A stretch of DNA of 64,000 nucleotides from Rhinopithecus roxellana. Its lineage: Eukaryota; Chordata; Mammalia; Primates; Cercopithecidae. Made by a program: the position numbers and the translations under genes. The DNA is taken from assembly GCF_007565055.1 (NCBI RefSeq), contig NC_044558.1, positions 128,328,235 to 128,392,234 on the forward strand. Direction: 5' to 3'. Below, piece after piece: positions 25,195 to 39,600 of the stretch (the first letter of the stretch is position 1; every line of letters begins with the position of its first letter). The notes under the pieces were generated by a model that searched no databases, was not told where the DNA came from, and worked only from the letters and a program-made list of their open reading frames with translations.

Positions 25195-27837
25195 ATAGGT
25201 TTCAGTGTAAAAATCTTCGCTTTGTCATTTAAGTTTATTCCTAAATGTTTTATCTTTTTGTGAGATCTAGTGAGATTTTCTTAATTTCCTTTTGAAATGT
25301 TCATTGGTAGTGCATAGAAACACTTCTTAATTTTGAATATTGCTTTGTGTCCTGCTACTTTGCTAAATATGTTTATATTTTTCTAAATTTTTTGGTAGAA
25401 TCTTTACATATAAGATGATATCATCTGTGAACAGAGATAATTTTATTTCTTTTCCAATTTGAATGCATTTTATTTCTTTTTCTTGTTTAATTTACCTTCC
25501 TAGAACTTCCAGAACTAGATTGAATGAATATTAATGTTAGGAGTAGGCATCTTGTCAAATGTTATTTTCTGCATTAAGTGAGATGACCATGTGGTGTTGT
25601 CCTTCATTTTGTGAATGTGATATATTATGCTGATATAATTTTATATATTAAACCATCCTTGTATTTCAGGTATGTATTTTGCTGGATTGTGATGTGATTT
25701 TTTTTTTAATATGCTGTTGCATTCAGCCTACTAGTATTACATTTAGGATTTTTGTATCAATATACATCAGGAATATTTGCCTGTAGTTTTCTTTTTTTCT
25801 GTCTTTATGTTATTTCAGTATTAGAGTTATTCTGGCCACATTAAACAAATTTGGGAGTTACGTTCACATGTATTGGTGTTACTTATTCTTTAGGAGTTTG
25901 GTAAAATTCTCTAGTGAAGACATTGGCTACTGGTTTTATGTTTTTTGGAAGTATTTGATAGTGCTTCAATGTCCTAACTAATTATAGTTCTGTTCAGATT
26001 TTTAAAATTGAATCATAATTCAATTTCAGTAGGTTGTGTGTTTCTAGGAATTTATTCATTATTCTATGGTTTCCAATTTGTTGGCTTATAATTGTTCATA
26101 GTCATCTCTTATAATTCTTTTTAATTTCTGAGACAGCCATTGTAATGTCTCCTCTTTCAGTTCTAATTTTAGCTATTTAAGTCTCCCTGTCTCTCTCTTT
26201 TTATTTTAGCTAAAGGTCTCTCAATTTTGTTGATACATTCAAAAGACCAACTTGGATTCATTAATTTTTTTCTGTTGTTTTTGTTTATTTTCTATTTTAT
26301 TTTGTTCTACTCTAATGTTGAATATTTTCTTCCTCTCTTAATTTTGGATTTGTTTTTCTTTTCCCGGTTCCTTGATGGATACAGTTATGCTATTTATTTG
26401 AGATTTTTCTTTTCTTAATATCAATTTATAAACTTTCCTGTTAGTGCTGCTTCCGCTGCATCACATAAGTTTTGGTTTCTTGTGTTTTCATTTTCATTTT
26501 TTCTCAGATACTTTATTAATTCTTGTTATTCCTCCTTTGACCCATTTGTTGTTTAAGAATGAATTTTTAAATTTCATTTATCTGTGGATTTTCTTGTTTT
26601 ATTTCTGCTTTTAAGTACTAGTTTCATTGGCCTGTAGCAGAGAAGATACTTAATATAATTTCAACATTTTTAATTTGTTAAGATTTGTTGTGTGGGCCAA
26701 GGTGGTCTGTCTTGGAGAATGTTCCATTTCTGCTGGAGAAAATATTTATTCTGTTGTTATTTGATAGAGAGTGCTCTATTTGTCTATTAGGTTAATTGGC
26801 CTATCATGTTCAAGTCATTTGATTCCTGGTTGTTCTGTATATAAATGAATGCAGGATATTGAAGTATCATTATTATTATTGTCATATTATTATGTTATTG
26901 TCCATTTTTCCCTCAGTTGTATCTATGTTTGTTTCATATATTTCATTGCTTTAGTTTTAGGTGCAGATCTATTTATAATTGTTGGCTCTTCCTGGTGAAT
27001 TGATAATTTTATGCTAGTATAATGTCCTTTGTCTCCTGAGACAGATTTTGTCATAAAATCTAATTTTTCTGATATAATTATGGACATACCTGCTCTCTTT
27101 AGGTTCCTGTTTGCATTGGATACTTTTGTCTGTCTTGTCATTGCGTCTTTTAAAAAAAATCATTCTTCAAATGGAGTATGTAATCTATTTAATCTTTAAA
27201 TAATTACTGATAAGGAAGGACTTACTATTGCCATTTTGTTTATTACTTTGTCTTATAACTTCTTTTCTCTCTCTTTTTCTCTCTTGGTGTCTTCCTTTGG
27301 GTTATATTATTATTAATTTTTTTTACTGTGACATGTTTTTGTTTACTTCTCATTTTCCTGTATAGTCACTTTTCTTCGTGGTTACCATTTTAATTACATA
27401 AAATTTTAAAATTATAATAATTTCAAATTGATAACTTTAGTTGTATTTAAAAACTTGACTCATTCAAATTTCTATCCCCTCTCACTTTATGTTGTTAATG
27501 ACGAATATTACCTTTTTGTGTACCTATTAACAGAGAATTTACAATTACTTTTATGCTATTTAAAAAATTCTATATCAGATTTGTGTTATTTACCCACTTA
27601 CATTGCAATATGGCCAGATTCTGTATTTGTGTATGTATTTACCCTTATCAGAGAATTTCACTTTTTTGTGTGATTCTCTTTTGCTGTTTATCGTTCTTTT
27701 CCTTCAACTTGTAGTATTCCCTTCAGCATTTTTAAGTCTAGTTGTGATTATCTCTCACACTTTTAGCTAATCTAAGAAAATGTTGATTTCTCCTTCTTTT
27801 TTTTTTAAGGTCAGTTTTGTTAAATATTGTACTCTTG

Positions 27838-28186
27838 GCAGGGCATGATGACTCAGGCCTGTAATCCAGCACTTTGGGAGGCCAAGGGGGGGGGGTGGAT
27901 CACCTGAAGTCAGGAGTTCAAGGCCAGCCTGGCCAACATAGTGAAACCCCATCTCTACTAAAAAAAAAAAAAAAAAAAAAAAAAACCCGAAAATTAGCCG
28001 GGTATGGTGGCAGGCACCTATAATCCCAGCTACTCGGGAGCCTGAGGCAGAAGAATCACTTGAACCTGGGAGGCAGAGGTTGCAGTGAGCTGAGATTGTG
28101 CCATTGCACTCCAGTCTGGGAGACAAGAGTGAAACTCCATATCAATCAATCAATAAATAATAAACACATACATACTTATGTATGTG
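27838..28186 (+). mobile_element. Alu with evolved tail
   Basis: Full Alu with an expanded middle A-run (27960-27985) and a 3' tail turned into AATC and AATA units. Target duplication 'tactcttggc' lies at 27828-27837 and 28244-28253. Confidence 0.92.
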
Positions 28187-28192
28187 TATGTG

Positions 28193-28243
<51 letters not shown>
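28187..28243. repeat. (GATA)n microsatellite derived from an Alu tail
   Basis: About twelve uninterrupted GATA units lying between the Alu tail and its right-hand target duplication. Confidence 0.95.
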
Positions 28244-29450
28244 TACTCTTGGCTTGCAGGTTTCACTGCCCTCCACAGTTCATTAAATATGTTGTCTCAC
28301 TTCCTCCTATCTTGAAAGATTTCTTTTAAGAAATATGCTGGTACTCTGTGAGATGCTTCTTGTACTTTTGGTAGCTTTTCTGTTGCTGCTTTTGAGATTC
28401 TGTTTGTCTGTGACTTTTGACAGTTTGACTACAATATGTCTTGGTGGGGATCTCATTAGATTGATCCTATTTGGAGTTTTTTTGAGATTCTTAAATTTTT
28501 AGGTTTATTTCTTTCCTCAGATTGGAAAAATCTGGGGCCCTAATTTATTCAAATAGTTCTCTGCACCTTTCATTTTTTCTTCTCCTCTGGTACTCTCATA
28601 ATGCATACCTGGTTCTAGTCAATGGTGTTCCATAATTACTTTAGTCCTTATATTGTTTTTTCTTTTTCTTCTCTACTACAGCAATTTTCAAAGTTTTGTC
28701 TTTGCTTTCACCAATTCTTCCTTTTCATGAAGTCTTATGTTGAGTCTCTACTCAATTTTTCAATTAAGTTATTTTATTATTTGATTCCAGGGTTTCTGTT
28801 GGGTTCTCCATAGTTACTACATCTTTATTGATATTCTCATTTTGTTCATTGGTTATGTTTCTAATTTCATTTAGTTGTTTATCTGTGCTCTCTTTCAATT
28901 TATTGAGCATACTTGACAGTAATTTTGAGGTTGTCATCTGGCAAGATCTGTATCTTCATTTCTTTCAGGTGGCTTTCTGGAGATTTAATTTGCTCCTTTG
29001 AATTTGTAGGCATCTCTCTTTCTTTACAGGCATTGTTATTTTTTTCTTGACAAAATACCTGCATATGGAGAATCCACCAACATTCACAGACTTTGCACTC
29101 CAGTTTTCTATAGGGAGAACTTTTCCCGCTCTACCTGCCTACCCTCTCAGGCTTTTCTGGGTAGGCATTCCTCTTTGTGTGTTTTGGGCTTGTGTGTGTA
29201 ATATTTTATTTCAAAAGGCTTGCTGGTTTCTACTTAAGATCGTCTCTCATGTCTATGATACTGTGACCTCTCTAGCACCACAGTAAATTATGGCAGTGAA
29301 GCTGCACTTAATCTTTCTGTGGTAGTGCAGATTCTGATGTACATTTAATTGTCTTTGTTCTGAGAGATAAGCCCAACCTGCTTCTCCATTCCTATGGCTA
29401 CTTGGATATGGGAAGACAGATAACAGTTCTTGGGCAGGGTGAGAAGGCGA

Positions 29451-30214
29451 GAATCTCTCATTTCTCTAATTATTAAGGTATGAATCCATCATGAGAGCTC
29501 TACTGTCATACCAAGTACCCCTAAAAGGTTCCATCTCCAATTATCATCACACTGGAAATTTGGGCTTTAACATATGAATTTGGGGGGAACACAAACATGC
29601 GGTTCAAAAGTGGGTAATATTTTAATAGTAGAGCCAAAGGAATTCTTACGGATGTAGATATGAGCTGTAAGAGAAAGGATGAATCAATACATTTTGTTAA
29701 AATGATATTAGAAATTAAAACATCTACAACCATTACATCTCACACTGATACAGTCACTTGTGTTGGTCATAAAATTCCTCTTTGCCTCCACAAAGTTCTA
29801 CTTTTCAGCTGGCTTCTGGAAGTGCTACCTTTGTGAATGTACTGCCATTCCCCTCCCAGTTAGCCAATGCTATTCACATGGAAATAAAGAATAGCTCACC
29901 ATCATGGCCATCTGAGAACAGTGTCTAGTTTCCTATAGATCAGTTAATGAAATTAGTTTAAAAATAGCAACCTTAACTACACAACTCTAACAATCAAATG
30001 CTGTAACCAAGTTAGAAAATCATGCTTTAGTAGTGTACTGATAATATTATAAGGCTGAGAAGTTTCAACTTGTATAGGGAAAAATGGGTATGCTTTTTAT
30101 GATAAAAATAATGTTTTCAAGTAAAGAAGAAAAGCTGTTTTAATTCCATGTACCTATAAACATTATATAGTTCTTTGATTAACCAATTTTCCTTTTTTCT
30201 TCTACTGTTTTTAG
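29451..30214. other. Intronic or upstream sequence before the first exon in the window
   Basis: 29480-29610 looks like the end of an old repeat ('aatttggggggaacacaaac'). The rest is unique-looking, ending in the polypyrimidine tract and acceptor. Confidence 0.45.
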
Positions 30215-30356
30215 ATGTTCTTGGCAGCCCTGTCATTCAGCTATATTGCTAGAGCACTAGGTGGAATCATTATGAAAATGTCCATCACTCAAATAGAAAG
30301 GAGATTTGACATATCTTCTTCTCTTGCTGGTTTAATTGATGGAAGCTTTGAAATTG
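30215..30356 (+). CDS. SLCO1B3: SLCO1B3-like coding exon 2 (residues about 29-75, TM1)
   Basis: The acceptor is a pyrimidine-rich tract ending 'ctgtttttag' and the donor is G|gtaac. The exon opens exactly on an ATG that is an internal Met (residue 29) in full-length OATP1Bs, so this ATG is probably not the normal start. It encodes TM1 and the first extracellular loop (FSYIARALGGIIMK, then QIERRFDISSSLAGLIDGSF). Position 41, Lys in human OATP1B3 and thought to contribute to the positive pore, is Arg here, keeping the charge. The exon is 142 bp and ends in phase 1. Confidence 0.92.
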
Positions 30357-33300
30357 GTAACTTTTTTTTGGTATTTTGATAACCATACTTGCATAAGTTA
30401 AAAAACAAACTGTTTATGCATGCTTTATACCACTGGGTCTGAACTAGGTGTAAATTTGTCTCTCATGGGCAGTTTGGCAATATGTTAGGACATTTTTGTT
30501 GCCATAAATGGGCTGGGGCAGGGAAGATGCGACTGGTACCCAGGGGTAGAGGTCAGGGATGCTGCTAAACACTATGCAATGCGTAAGACAGACTTACCAA
30601 CAAATAACTATCCTTCTCAAAATGTCTATAGTGAGGATGCTGAAAAACTCTGATCCTACACAAACTCATGGCTTGCAAATTAACTTTTTTGGAAGCTTTA
30701 TCTCCCTTGTCTCAAGGTGCCCCAGTGTGAAAAAAGGTTGAGGGAGGACTATAATTCTTCTGGTTTTAAGTGGAGGGACTGCATAGGAGCAACCTACGCT
30801 AGGTTCTAGTGTTTAACTGTGTACAACATTGGGAGTTTAAAGTCTTTTTTTTTTTTTTAATGTTGAAGATATTGCTTTGATGTCATCATTTCAATTTGGA
30901 TTTCTCCAACAATAGTGAGGTTTTATATAATTATTGAAAACAGGTTTTTTTCTTACTTTACCCACTGCTAGCTCATAGCCTCTGCTGATTTTCCCTTTTT
31001 CTTTTCACTTTCTAATTATTTGGAGGGACCACCAAATTGTCTATTATATAGACTGCAAATATTTCCTACAATTTCTGTTTCTATTTTAACTGTATTTACG
31101 CAATGCTTAACTAATGACTAAAATGTAATTGTCAAAGGAAGATTTATCTCTTTATATGAATTCAGAATGTTTGTCATTCAAAGATATGACACTCTACATG
31201 TCTTTTACTTTTTCACCTCCCAAGCTCAATGAAATCATCTAGAATTTTAGAATTGGAATGTTATTAGTTTTAAAGTTTAGTTCACTGTATGTCTATTTTT
31301 ATCATGAAATTAATCCTTAACATTTTTTTTTAAACTTTGCAGCTATTTAACAGCAATTATTCGAACATCATTATCAGTTTAGTTTCTTTGCTTACCTCTG
31401 TTTTTTGAATCCTGTGACTTCAAATCTCATCTTTACTCTTTCTGGAGTATACCTCCATGTATAGATGACCCTCTGTATCCACAGGTTCCATACCTGTGGA
31501 TGCAAGTCATATTCAAAAAATATAAAACTAAAAAATGGCCACATGTTAATAAAAATGATACAAATAAAACCAACATAGAATAGCAACTATTTACATAGTA
31601 TTTACATTGTATTAGAAGTATTAGAAGTTATCTAGAGATGATATAAAGCATACAGGAGGATGTTGATAGGTTATATGCAATAGTGCATCTTTTGTTTGTT
31701 TGTTTTTGTTTTTTGAGGCAGAGTCTCCCTCTGTCATCCAGGCTGGAGTGCAGTGCCCTGATGTCAGCTCACAACAACCTCCATCTCCTGGGTTTAAGCG
31801 ATTCTCCTGCCTCAGCCTCCCAAGTAGCTGGGATTAGAGGGATGTGCCACCACATCCGGCTAATTTTCGTGTTTTTAAGTGGAGATGGGTTTTCACCATT
31901 TGGCCAGGCTGATCTCGAACTCCTAGCCTCAAGTGTTTTGCCAGCCTCAGCCTTTCAGAGTGCTGGGATTGTAGATGTGAGCCTCCGTGTCCAGGCAATA
32001 CTACAGTTTTTTACTTAAAGGACTTGAGCATCCACAAATCTTGGTGTCTACAGAGCATCCTCGAATGAATAACCCATTGACACTGAGGGATGACCGTAGT
32101 TATTGTTTTCTAGGAAGAATTGAAAGCATGGCATATTTTCTAAGCCCTTGCTTGTTGGAATATGCTTTTATTTTAGTATCATATTTAATTGATAATTTGG
32201 GTATGTAATTAAAATTTCCAAATGATTTTTTTCTTAAAACGTTAAAAATATTCATCTACTGTTTTATAACATTCAATGTGGTATATAAGAAATTATTACC
32301 ACTGTAATTTTCATGAACTGATATGCATCTCCTTTTTATCTTTAAATATCCAAAAATTTACCAGCATGTATCTGAGACTCTCTCTTTCTACATTACTTCT
32401 GCTGTACAAATGTAGGAACTTTGATCTGAAAGCTTATGTCTTCCTCTAACACAAAAGCTTTATTTTCTCTTTTCTATTTGTTTCTTTCTGTTTTTATTCT
32501 TTCTTTTCTTCTGAAACATATATGAGATAAACAATATATTTTCTGGATATTTTTCCTTTAAAATTTTTTTCCTTTAAATTTCTACCTCTTTTCTTTATGT
32601 TTCATCAATCTTCTCTGATGCGTGATGTCATCTTATTATATCAAGTTCTAATTTGTAAATTTTAAATTATAATTTAAATTTATAACAACACTTTATTGTG
32701 CTTACTATTTTTAGTCTGCCAGTTCTGATTCTGTGGCTGCAAGATGCCATTGTACCTCTAAATATACTAACTGGATTTTTTTAAAAAAATGTTTCTATTC
32801 TTTTCAGTTTAATCTTGTTTAAGTATTTATTCTTGTGTTGCTTTATCTGCTGGTCCATTCTGGTGCTTTCTTTCATGAAACTATTTTCCATCAATGTTCA
32901 ATAATTCTTGATTATTGTCTGTTCATTGTTATGTATAAGGCTATAGATAAATCTGAATTGGTCTGCTCTGATGGCTCTTCCACGTTTTAATCTAAATAAT
33001 TTATACTCGACATTAAATCTCAAATAATGTCTCCTCCAGGAAACTTTCACAACGCCCCTAATTAATTTAAGCTCCCTATTTCGTAATCTAACAGCACATC
33101 TATCCGTCTGTTTTGTTTTATTACTGGTGTGTTTCTAGAGAACAAGTACCATGATTTATTCTATTTCTGACTCTGAGCACTGTGGTAGGTACATAGTATA
33201 AATTTAAGGAATGCCTGGAATAAGTTTAAAATATGCATGAATGATGATCTTTCCCTCAGATTAGGAAGACAGTTTGCCATTCCAATGTAATCTAGTAAAC

Positions 33301-36300
33301 TCCACATTTTCAAAAAAACTTTGCTTCTCTCATATAGCCAAATTACCTGAGTGCTTTCTTTGTACATAAAACCTATTCTACTTATTAATCCTATACAACT
33401 TTTCAATGAGTGGTTTAATGTAGGAGAGTTCACCTTCATAATTAAATTTCATGGTCTTTGAGGGAAGGTATGATGTCTTGGGCATATTTGCATTCCTTTG
33501 GGGCTTTCGGTTCTACTAGATACAAAATTACACTAAGTCATATCCACTTAATTTTGTTCTTTTTCTAGGAAATTTGCTTGTGATTGTATTTGTAAGTTAC
33601 TTTGGATCTAAACTACACAGACCAAAGTTAATTGGAATTGGTTGTCTCCTTATGGGAACTGGAAGTATTTTGACAGCTTTGCCACATTTCTTCATGGGAT
33701 AGTAAGTACTAAACAGCTCTGAGCCATTTATTATCAGCTACTTGTAACTTAGCAGTAGAATTTTATTTTTATACTTTTAAGTAGGCAGTTACCTTTTGAG
33801 AGGATTACCCGCATGTATGCATAGAGAAATGGAGTATATTTCCTATGTAATAGTTCATGTATTGCTTTATTCATCATGGCTTTTATAAACTTTTAAATAA
33901 GAATGATATTGTATAAGATATACAGTTTTATATGAAATAAGTTATTTACCAATTTTAGTATAATGTATGTATTTTATGTCTTTGCCTGTAAGATTTTGAT
34001 TATACTCAGTAAGACTTCACAACTTCACCCGCTGCTGTGTATGTTTTCCCACCAGCATTTCACTGAAGCTGCTCTTTCTAAGGTAACTGTGTAGTTATGA
34101 TTAGAGTAAGAAGCTCATATGAGAAAACTGAAAATAGCAATAACTTAAATAAGATAGAAGCTTATTTTTTACATTTTGTAATGTAGCTAGTCCAAGGATG
34201 ATGTGATTCTATTTTTCATCATAGTGCTATGCCTTGCATGGCCCTGTCCTCATGTTACAAAATGTGGCAATGTATTTCCAGGCAACAGGATAGAAGAAGA
34301 GAAGAACAAGAACAAAGAGTGCACATGGGCTGAGGCCCAGGAGCATTTTCAGAAGCAAAACACTTTCACTGATTTCACGTTTACCAGAAGTCAGTTACAT
34401 TTTACAAATAGATCTAATATATAGATGTTGGAAAAAATATACTTTATTCCAGGCTTTCCTATTTCCAGCTTAAAAAACCCAACTTCTGTTACTATGGAAG
34501 GAGAGAAGAAAGGATACTGAGAGACAATGAACGGTTTGTTAGAGACATCAATTACTGAATGCCAAATCCAGCAATCGTGCCTTTTGGTCACCATATTAAT
34601 TCTGTTTTTTCCCCCTATATTTGGCCTTTATAAGAACTTTTTTCTTGGTGATACTGCTCTAATGCGCATCATATTCCACAATCTTGATTCATTTTCCTAT
34701 TTTTGTGGCTTCTTCATCATGCCCATCTTTCTCCTTTGTTTCTGACACCATAATTTCAGTGTCCCATAATTCCCTCTAATCTTCTTAATATCTTGTTCTT
34801 CATGATTTTTATGGAGAATATGCCTTAAATGCAGCTACCCCAGCTTCATCTTCCATTGCTCCCCACATTTGAGGATCACATTTTAGGCTTACAGTTCTTA
34901 GTGTGCCATAATATGTCATATCTTTGCATCTGTTACTTCTACAGACTTGAATACTTTTCTTCCTTTGCCTACCAATTAGAATTCTATCCATCTTCAATAT
35001 TCATTTAATCTATCCTTCACATTGTAAAGTTTTCTTTGACCTACACCCCACCTCCAAGAAAAGCTGATTATTTCTTTTTTGTGGGTGTGTGACAACTCAG
35101 GACCTTGTATATTAAACTTACTATATCTTTGATCATATACATTTATCTTAGAGAGTGTGACATTTCCAAAGTACAAACACTGTGTGTTTTATTTCTTGTT
35201 CTTTGAAGTTGAGCAAAATGCCCGGCACACTATATGGTGCCCTTAGAGCTCACAGAGCACTTAGTATTTTTGAGCATCAGCATCCATCCCTAATCCAGCT
35301 CCATCTCTGTTGTTCTTACTAAGCTTTTCCTCATTAAGTTGAAATGAATTAGAAATTTGTTTTTATTGAGTTTTGAAAAGTCAAGCACTAGTGTGTGCAT
35401 ATGTGTGTGTGTGTGTGTACATGAAAGAAAATCTGACAGATTGACCATCTTTGATGATAACTCGAAGAGATAAATAGACAGAGTTAACAGATAAGAAAAA
35501 AAACCAACAGGTGAAACCAGGATATTTCATATCTTGACCAGAATATAAGCACTCTTAGGATAATAGCAAGGTGATAACCCACTTTGTTCACAGTGTATTG
35601 AAGTATCTTTCTCAGTGGACACTCCCATTTCACCCCCTTCTCATCACCTGTTCTGAAATACATGCTGAGAAGTTGACAAACAAGATTCTGGTAATTTGGA
35701 GAAGACAGTGGCTCAAATAAAGGGGAAAATTTCTCTGTATTTCTGGGAAAACTGAAAATATTCAGTAGACAAGCAAAATGTTCAATCTAATGCTGCTCTT
35801 ATAGTTACAGGTATTCTAAAGAAACCCATATTAATCCATCAGAAAATTCAACATCAAGTTTATCAACCTGTTTGATTAATCAAACCTTATCATTCAATAG
35901 AACATCACCTGAGATAGTAGAAAAAGGTAAGAATTAATAGTGACAGTAAAACAAATTCTAGATTGATAGATTTAATCACATCTATAAAGTTTGTGATATT
36001 CTTTAGCAGAACTGATTTAAGAACAAATAGGAAGAACGTTTATCCCTCACATACAGGCAAAATCATACTGTTAATATATGCAGTCGATTCTTGAACAACA
36101 CAGGTTTGAACTGCACCTGTTCACTTATATGCAGCTTTTGTCCAACCAAACAGAAGGAGAAACCCACCCTTGTGGAGGTCTGACTTAAATAGGCCGTTTC
36201 CACAGGGCCAATGAGAGGACTTACATCTGCATAAATTTCTGTACCTATGAGTTGTCCTGGAACAACTCTCCTAGTGTCCAAATGGATTATTATATATCAA

Positions 36301-36598
36301 GGGCATTTAGAAGTAGATAAGAATAAAGAACAAATTTAGTAGGAAATTTGCAAAGAACATACACATTTAAAATAAAAAAGCAGACAGTAGCAGAAATATG
36401 TGAATAATATAACTTCTCTTTATAGAAATGCAAAATATTATAGAGTTTGAAGACTTTGTAACTATTATAACACAATAATATCATTATAATGATAACCCCC
36501 AAATTTAATAAAAATAAATGAAGTGGAGGAAAAAAATGATTTCAAGTTTTATGTATTGCTGAGAGAGTATAAATTTGAAAGTCTTTCTGGAGATTAAT

Positions 36599-36638
<40 letters not shown>

Positions 36639-39600
36639 TTGAGGCGGAGTCTCGCTCTGTTGCCCGGACTGGAGTGCAGTGGCCAGATCTCAGCTCACTG
36701 CAAGCTCCGCCTCCCGGGTTTACGCCATTCTCCTGCCTCAGCCTCCCGAGTAGCTGGGACTACAGGCGCCCGCCACCTCGCCCGGCTAGTTTTTGTATTT
36801 TTAGTAGAGACGGGGTTTTCACCGTGTTAGCCAGGATGGTCGATCTCCTGACCTCGTGATCCGCCCGTCTCGGCCTCCCAAAGTGCTGGGATTACAGGCT
36901 TGAGCCACCGCGCCCGGCCAATTTTCAATATATATTAAAGAACAAAAATATACTTACCTACTTCCTTGATTTTTTTTTTTTTTTTTTTTTTTTTTTGAGA
37001 CAGAGTCTTGTTCTGTTGCCCAGGCTGGAGTGCAGTGGCACAATCTCAGCTCACTGCAAGCTCCACCTCCCGGGTTCAAGCCATTCTGCTGCCTCAACCC
37101 CCCGAGTAGTTGGGACTACAGGTGCCTGCCACCATGCCCGGCTAATTTTTTGTATTTTTTAGTAGAGACGGGGTTTCACCGTGTTAGCCAGGATGGTCTC
37201 GATCTTCTGACCTCGTGATCTGCCTGCCTCGGCCTCCCAAAGTGCTGGGATTACAGGCTTGAGCCACTGCGCCCAGCTCTTTCTTGATTAATCTTAAGGA
37301 AATAATCAGAAATGTTCACAGGGACATTTCATAATCACAGCCATGACATCCGTGTTTAAGAGAATAAAAATAAAAATATTTTGTAGCAACAAGAGATTGT
37401 TTAAACAAATTAGCAAACTATTATTAAACACACTATTATGCAGTAATTAAAATTTTAATATAGAAGAACTCTTAACATGGGGAAATTGTGACAATATAGT
37501 GATAACTGTGTATGCACCTTAAAAATAACCAGGATTTTTAAGTACGTAATGTACATAATGAATATTATGCATATTTTGTGCATTAAAATTGTAGAAGATC
37601 TAGAATAACATTTGCAATGATCTTCTGTGTGTCGTGTAATTATAGAAATTTTTACTTCTTTTCTTTGTGCCCTTCCTTATTTTCAAACTTTGTAAATATG
37701 AATCATTTATAATTAGGAAAGAAACAAACCAAAAAAAAATGGAAAAATGAAGGGTTTAAAGTGGTTAAGTTCCTAATAGGAATGTTAAAATTAATTTTTA
37801 AAGTAAAACACTTTCTTATCTCTATAGGTTGTGTGAAGGAATCTGGGTCACACATGTGGATGTATGTCTTCATGGGTAACATGCTTCGTGGTATAGGGGA
37901 ATCCCCCATAGCACCACTGGGGATTTCATACATTGATGATTTTGCAAAAGAAGGACATTCTTCCTTGTATGTAGGTAATGTGCAGAAACTATTAAATTTC
38001 ATGATTACATTCCCTAGATCTACCCTTGAAATAATAATGTCATTAGTTTTTTCTTTTACCTATTAGAAAAATATTTGCAGAAGTGCATTGTGTAATATTA
38101 CTTTTAAAAATATGTTAAATCAAAACCAAGTATTTGTGGCATCTGATTAAGTTGTTTTGTAACACTTACAGGTGGTTTGAATGCAATAGGAATGATTGGT
38201 CCAGTCATTGGCTTTATCCTGGGATCTCTGTTTGCTAAAATGTATGTGGATATTGGATATGTAGATCTGAGTAAGTACTATCAAAACAAGGTACCATGAT
38301 AGTGTCTTTTAAGTGCAGGACTCCATTCTTCCAAAGAATTAAATTCAGTCTTTCAATAGTTCTTTGTGTACTATTTTTCAAAAGTTACAAGTAGGAAATA
38401 AATGTATTAATAATCAGAATAAAAAAGAAATTTAGCTCCTATTTATACTTTGCTTTTACAACTAAGTGTAAAAAGAGATTTTTAACAAATTTATTTTAGA
38501 TTACTTGATCCAAAATAACCAAAATAAACTTGATCCAAAATAAACTTAAAATGTCCCTTTCCCAAAACTGGCCCAGTCAAGTAAATTTTATTTTTCAGTT
38601 GATGGTGACTTGGATGTTGATGTGTAGAACTCAGATATTGATGTTTGCTTTACCAAAGCCTCCTTGTGGCTGCTGCATTGACTTACGGCGGGGGTGTTTT
38701 AAGAGAGGCCACAGTGCATCTTGGTTGTGATCATTTTTCCTGGTTCTCACTGACGGCTTGGCCTATGGCAATATTTAATGAACAATTAAATATTGTTATA
38801 TTGTTATAAACTATTATAGAACAAATGAATGAAGGAGTGGACACATAAATAAAATTTATGAATTTTGTCTTCACTCTAAGAGCATGCTTTATTTCTCCTC
38901 TCATAGAAGAATGAGAGTCAATGTTGTAATATCTGCCTCGACTTCAGGCCCTCCTTCCTGCAAATATACCTTCACCATATCCATATTTATCTTTTTTTAC
39001 CCATACTTATGAAAAAATATTTATCTTTAGCTAATATTAGTAGATCCAACTGGGGTTTAGATTTCCTCTTTCTGCCTCTACTACATCTGCACCCTCTCTT
39101 TTCCTCAGCAAACACACTCAAGTCTATCCCATCTATGTACACATATACATTTTTATATCCCCAAAAAACTTTCCAATTGATTAACTGTTTCTCAAATTAT
39201 CTTCAAAGCCAAGTACCTAGAAAAAGTAATCTAACATAAGTGTCTCACCTTCTCACCTCCCATATACTTCTCATCCACTATAATCTGCTTTACCGCTAAT
39301 AAAACAATCAATTCTATGTAATTTACTAATTGTAATGGATATTTTTCTATAATTTGTTTTAATGGATATTTCTACTACTTATTCAATTTTTTTCTTCTTA
39401 GATTTTTTTAAAATAAGTGCCTAAAACTCAACCTGTCAAAAACTGGTCTCATCGTCTTATTTCCAAACCCACTTTGTTTCCTATATTCCCTCTTGATGAA
39501 TATCTGTACCTTAATTCAATGATGGACTGAATTCCTATGTCTTGTAATCTCACACTTCCCTTTATTTAAAATTGGAAAAACTTTTTTTTTTTTTTTTTTT

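Larger units (their letters stand above)
21960..29450 (-). mobile_element. Long old LINE-1 (antisense) with nested insertions
   Basis: The + strand begins with the complement of an L1 3' end ('cttcaggggtacatgtacag') and continues through ORF2 and then 5' sequence. It is interrupted by an Alu-like element (23648-23965), a younger L1 (24095-25178), and an Alu plus microsatellite (27838-28243). After each interruption the L1 text resumes. 29450 is an approximate end. Confidence 0.75.

Noticed and set aside
36575..36859. Alternative exon from the AluY next to coding exon 5
   Set aside because: Antisense Alus can be exonised, but I see no evidence beyond generic Alu cryptic sites.
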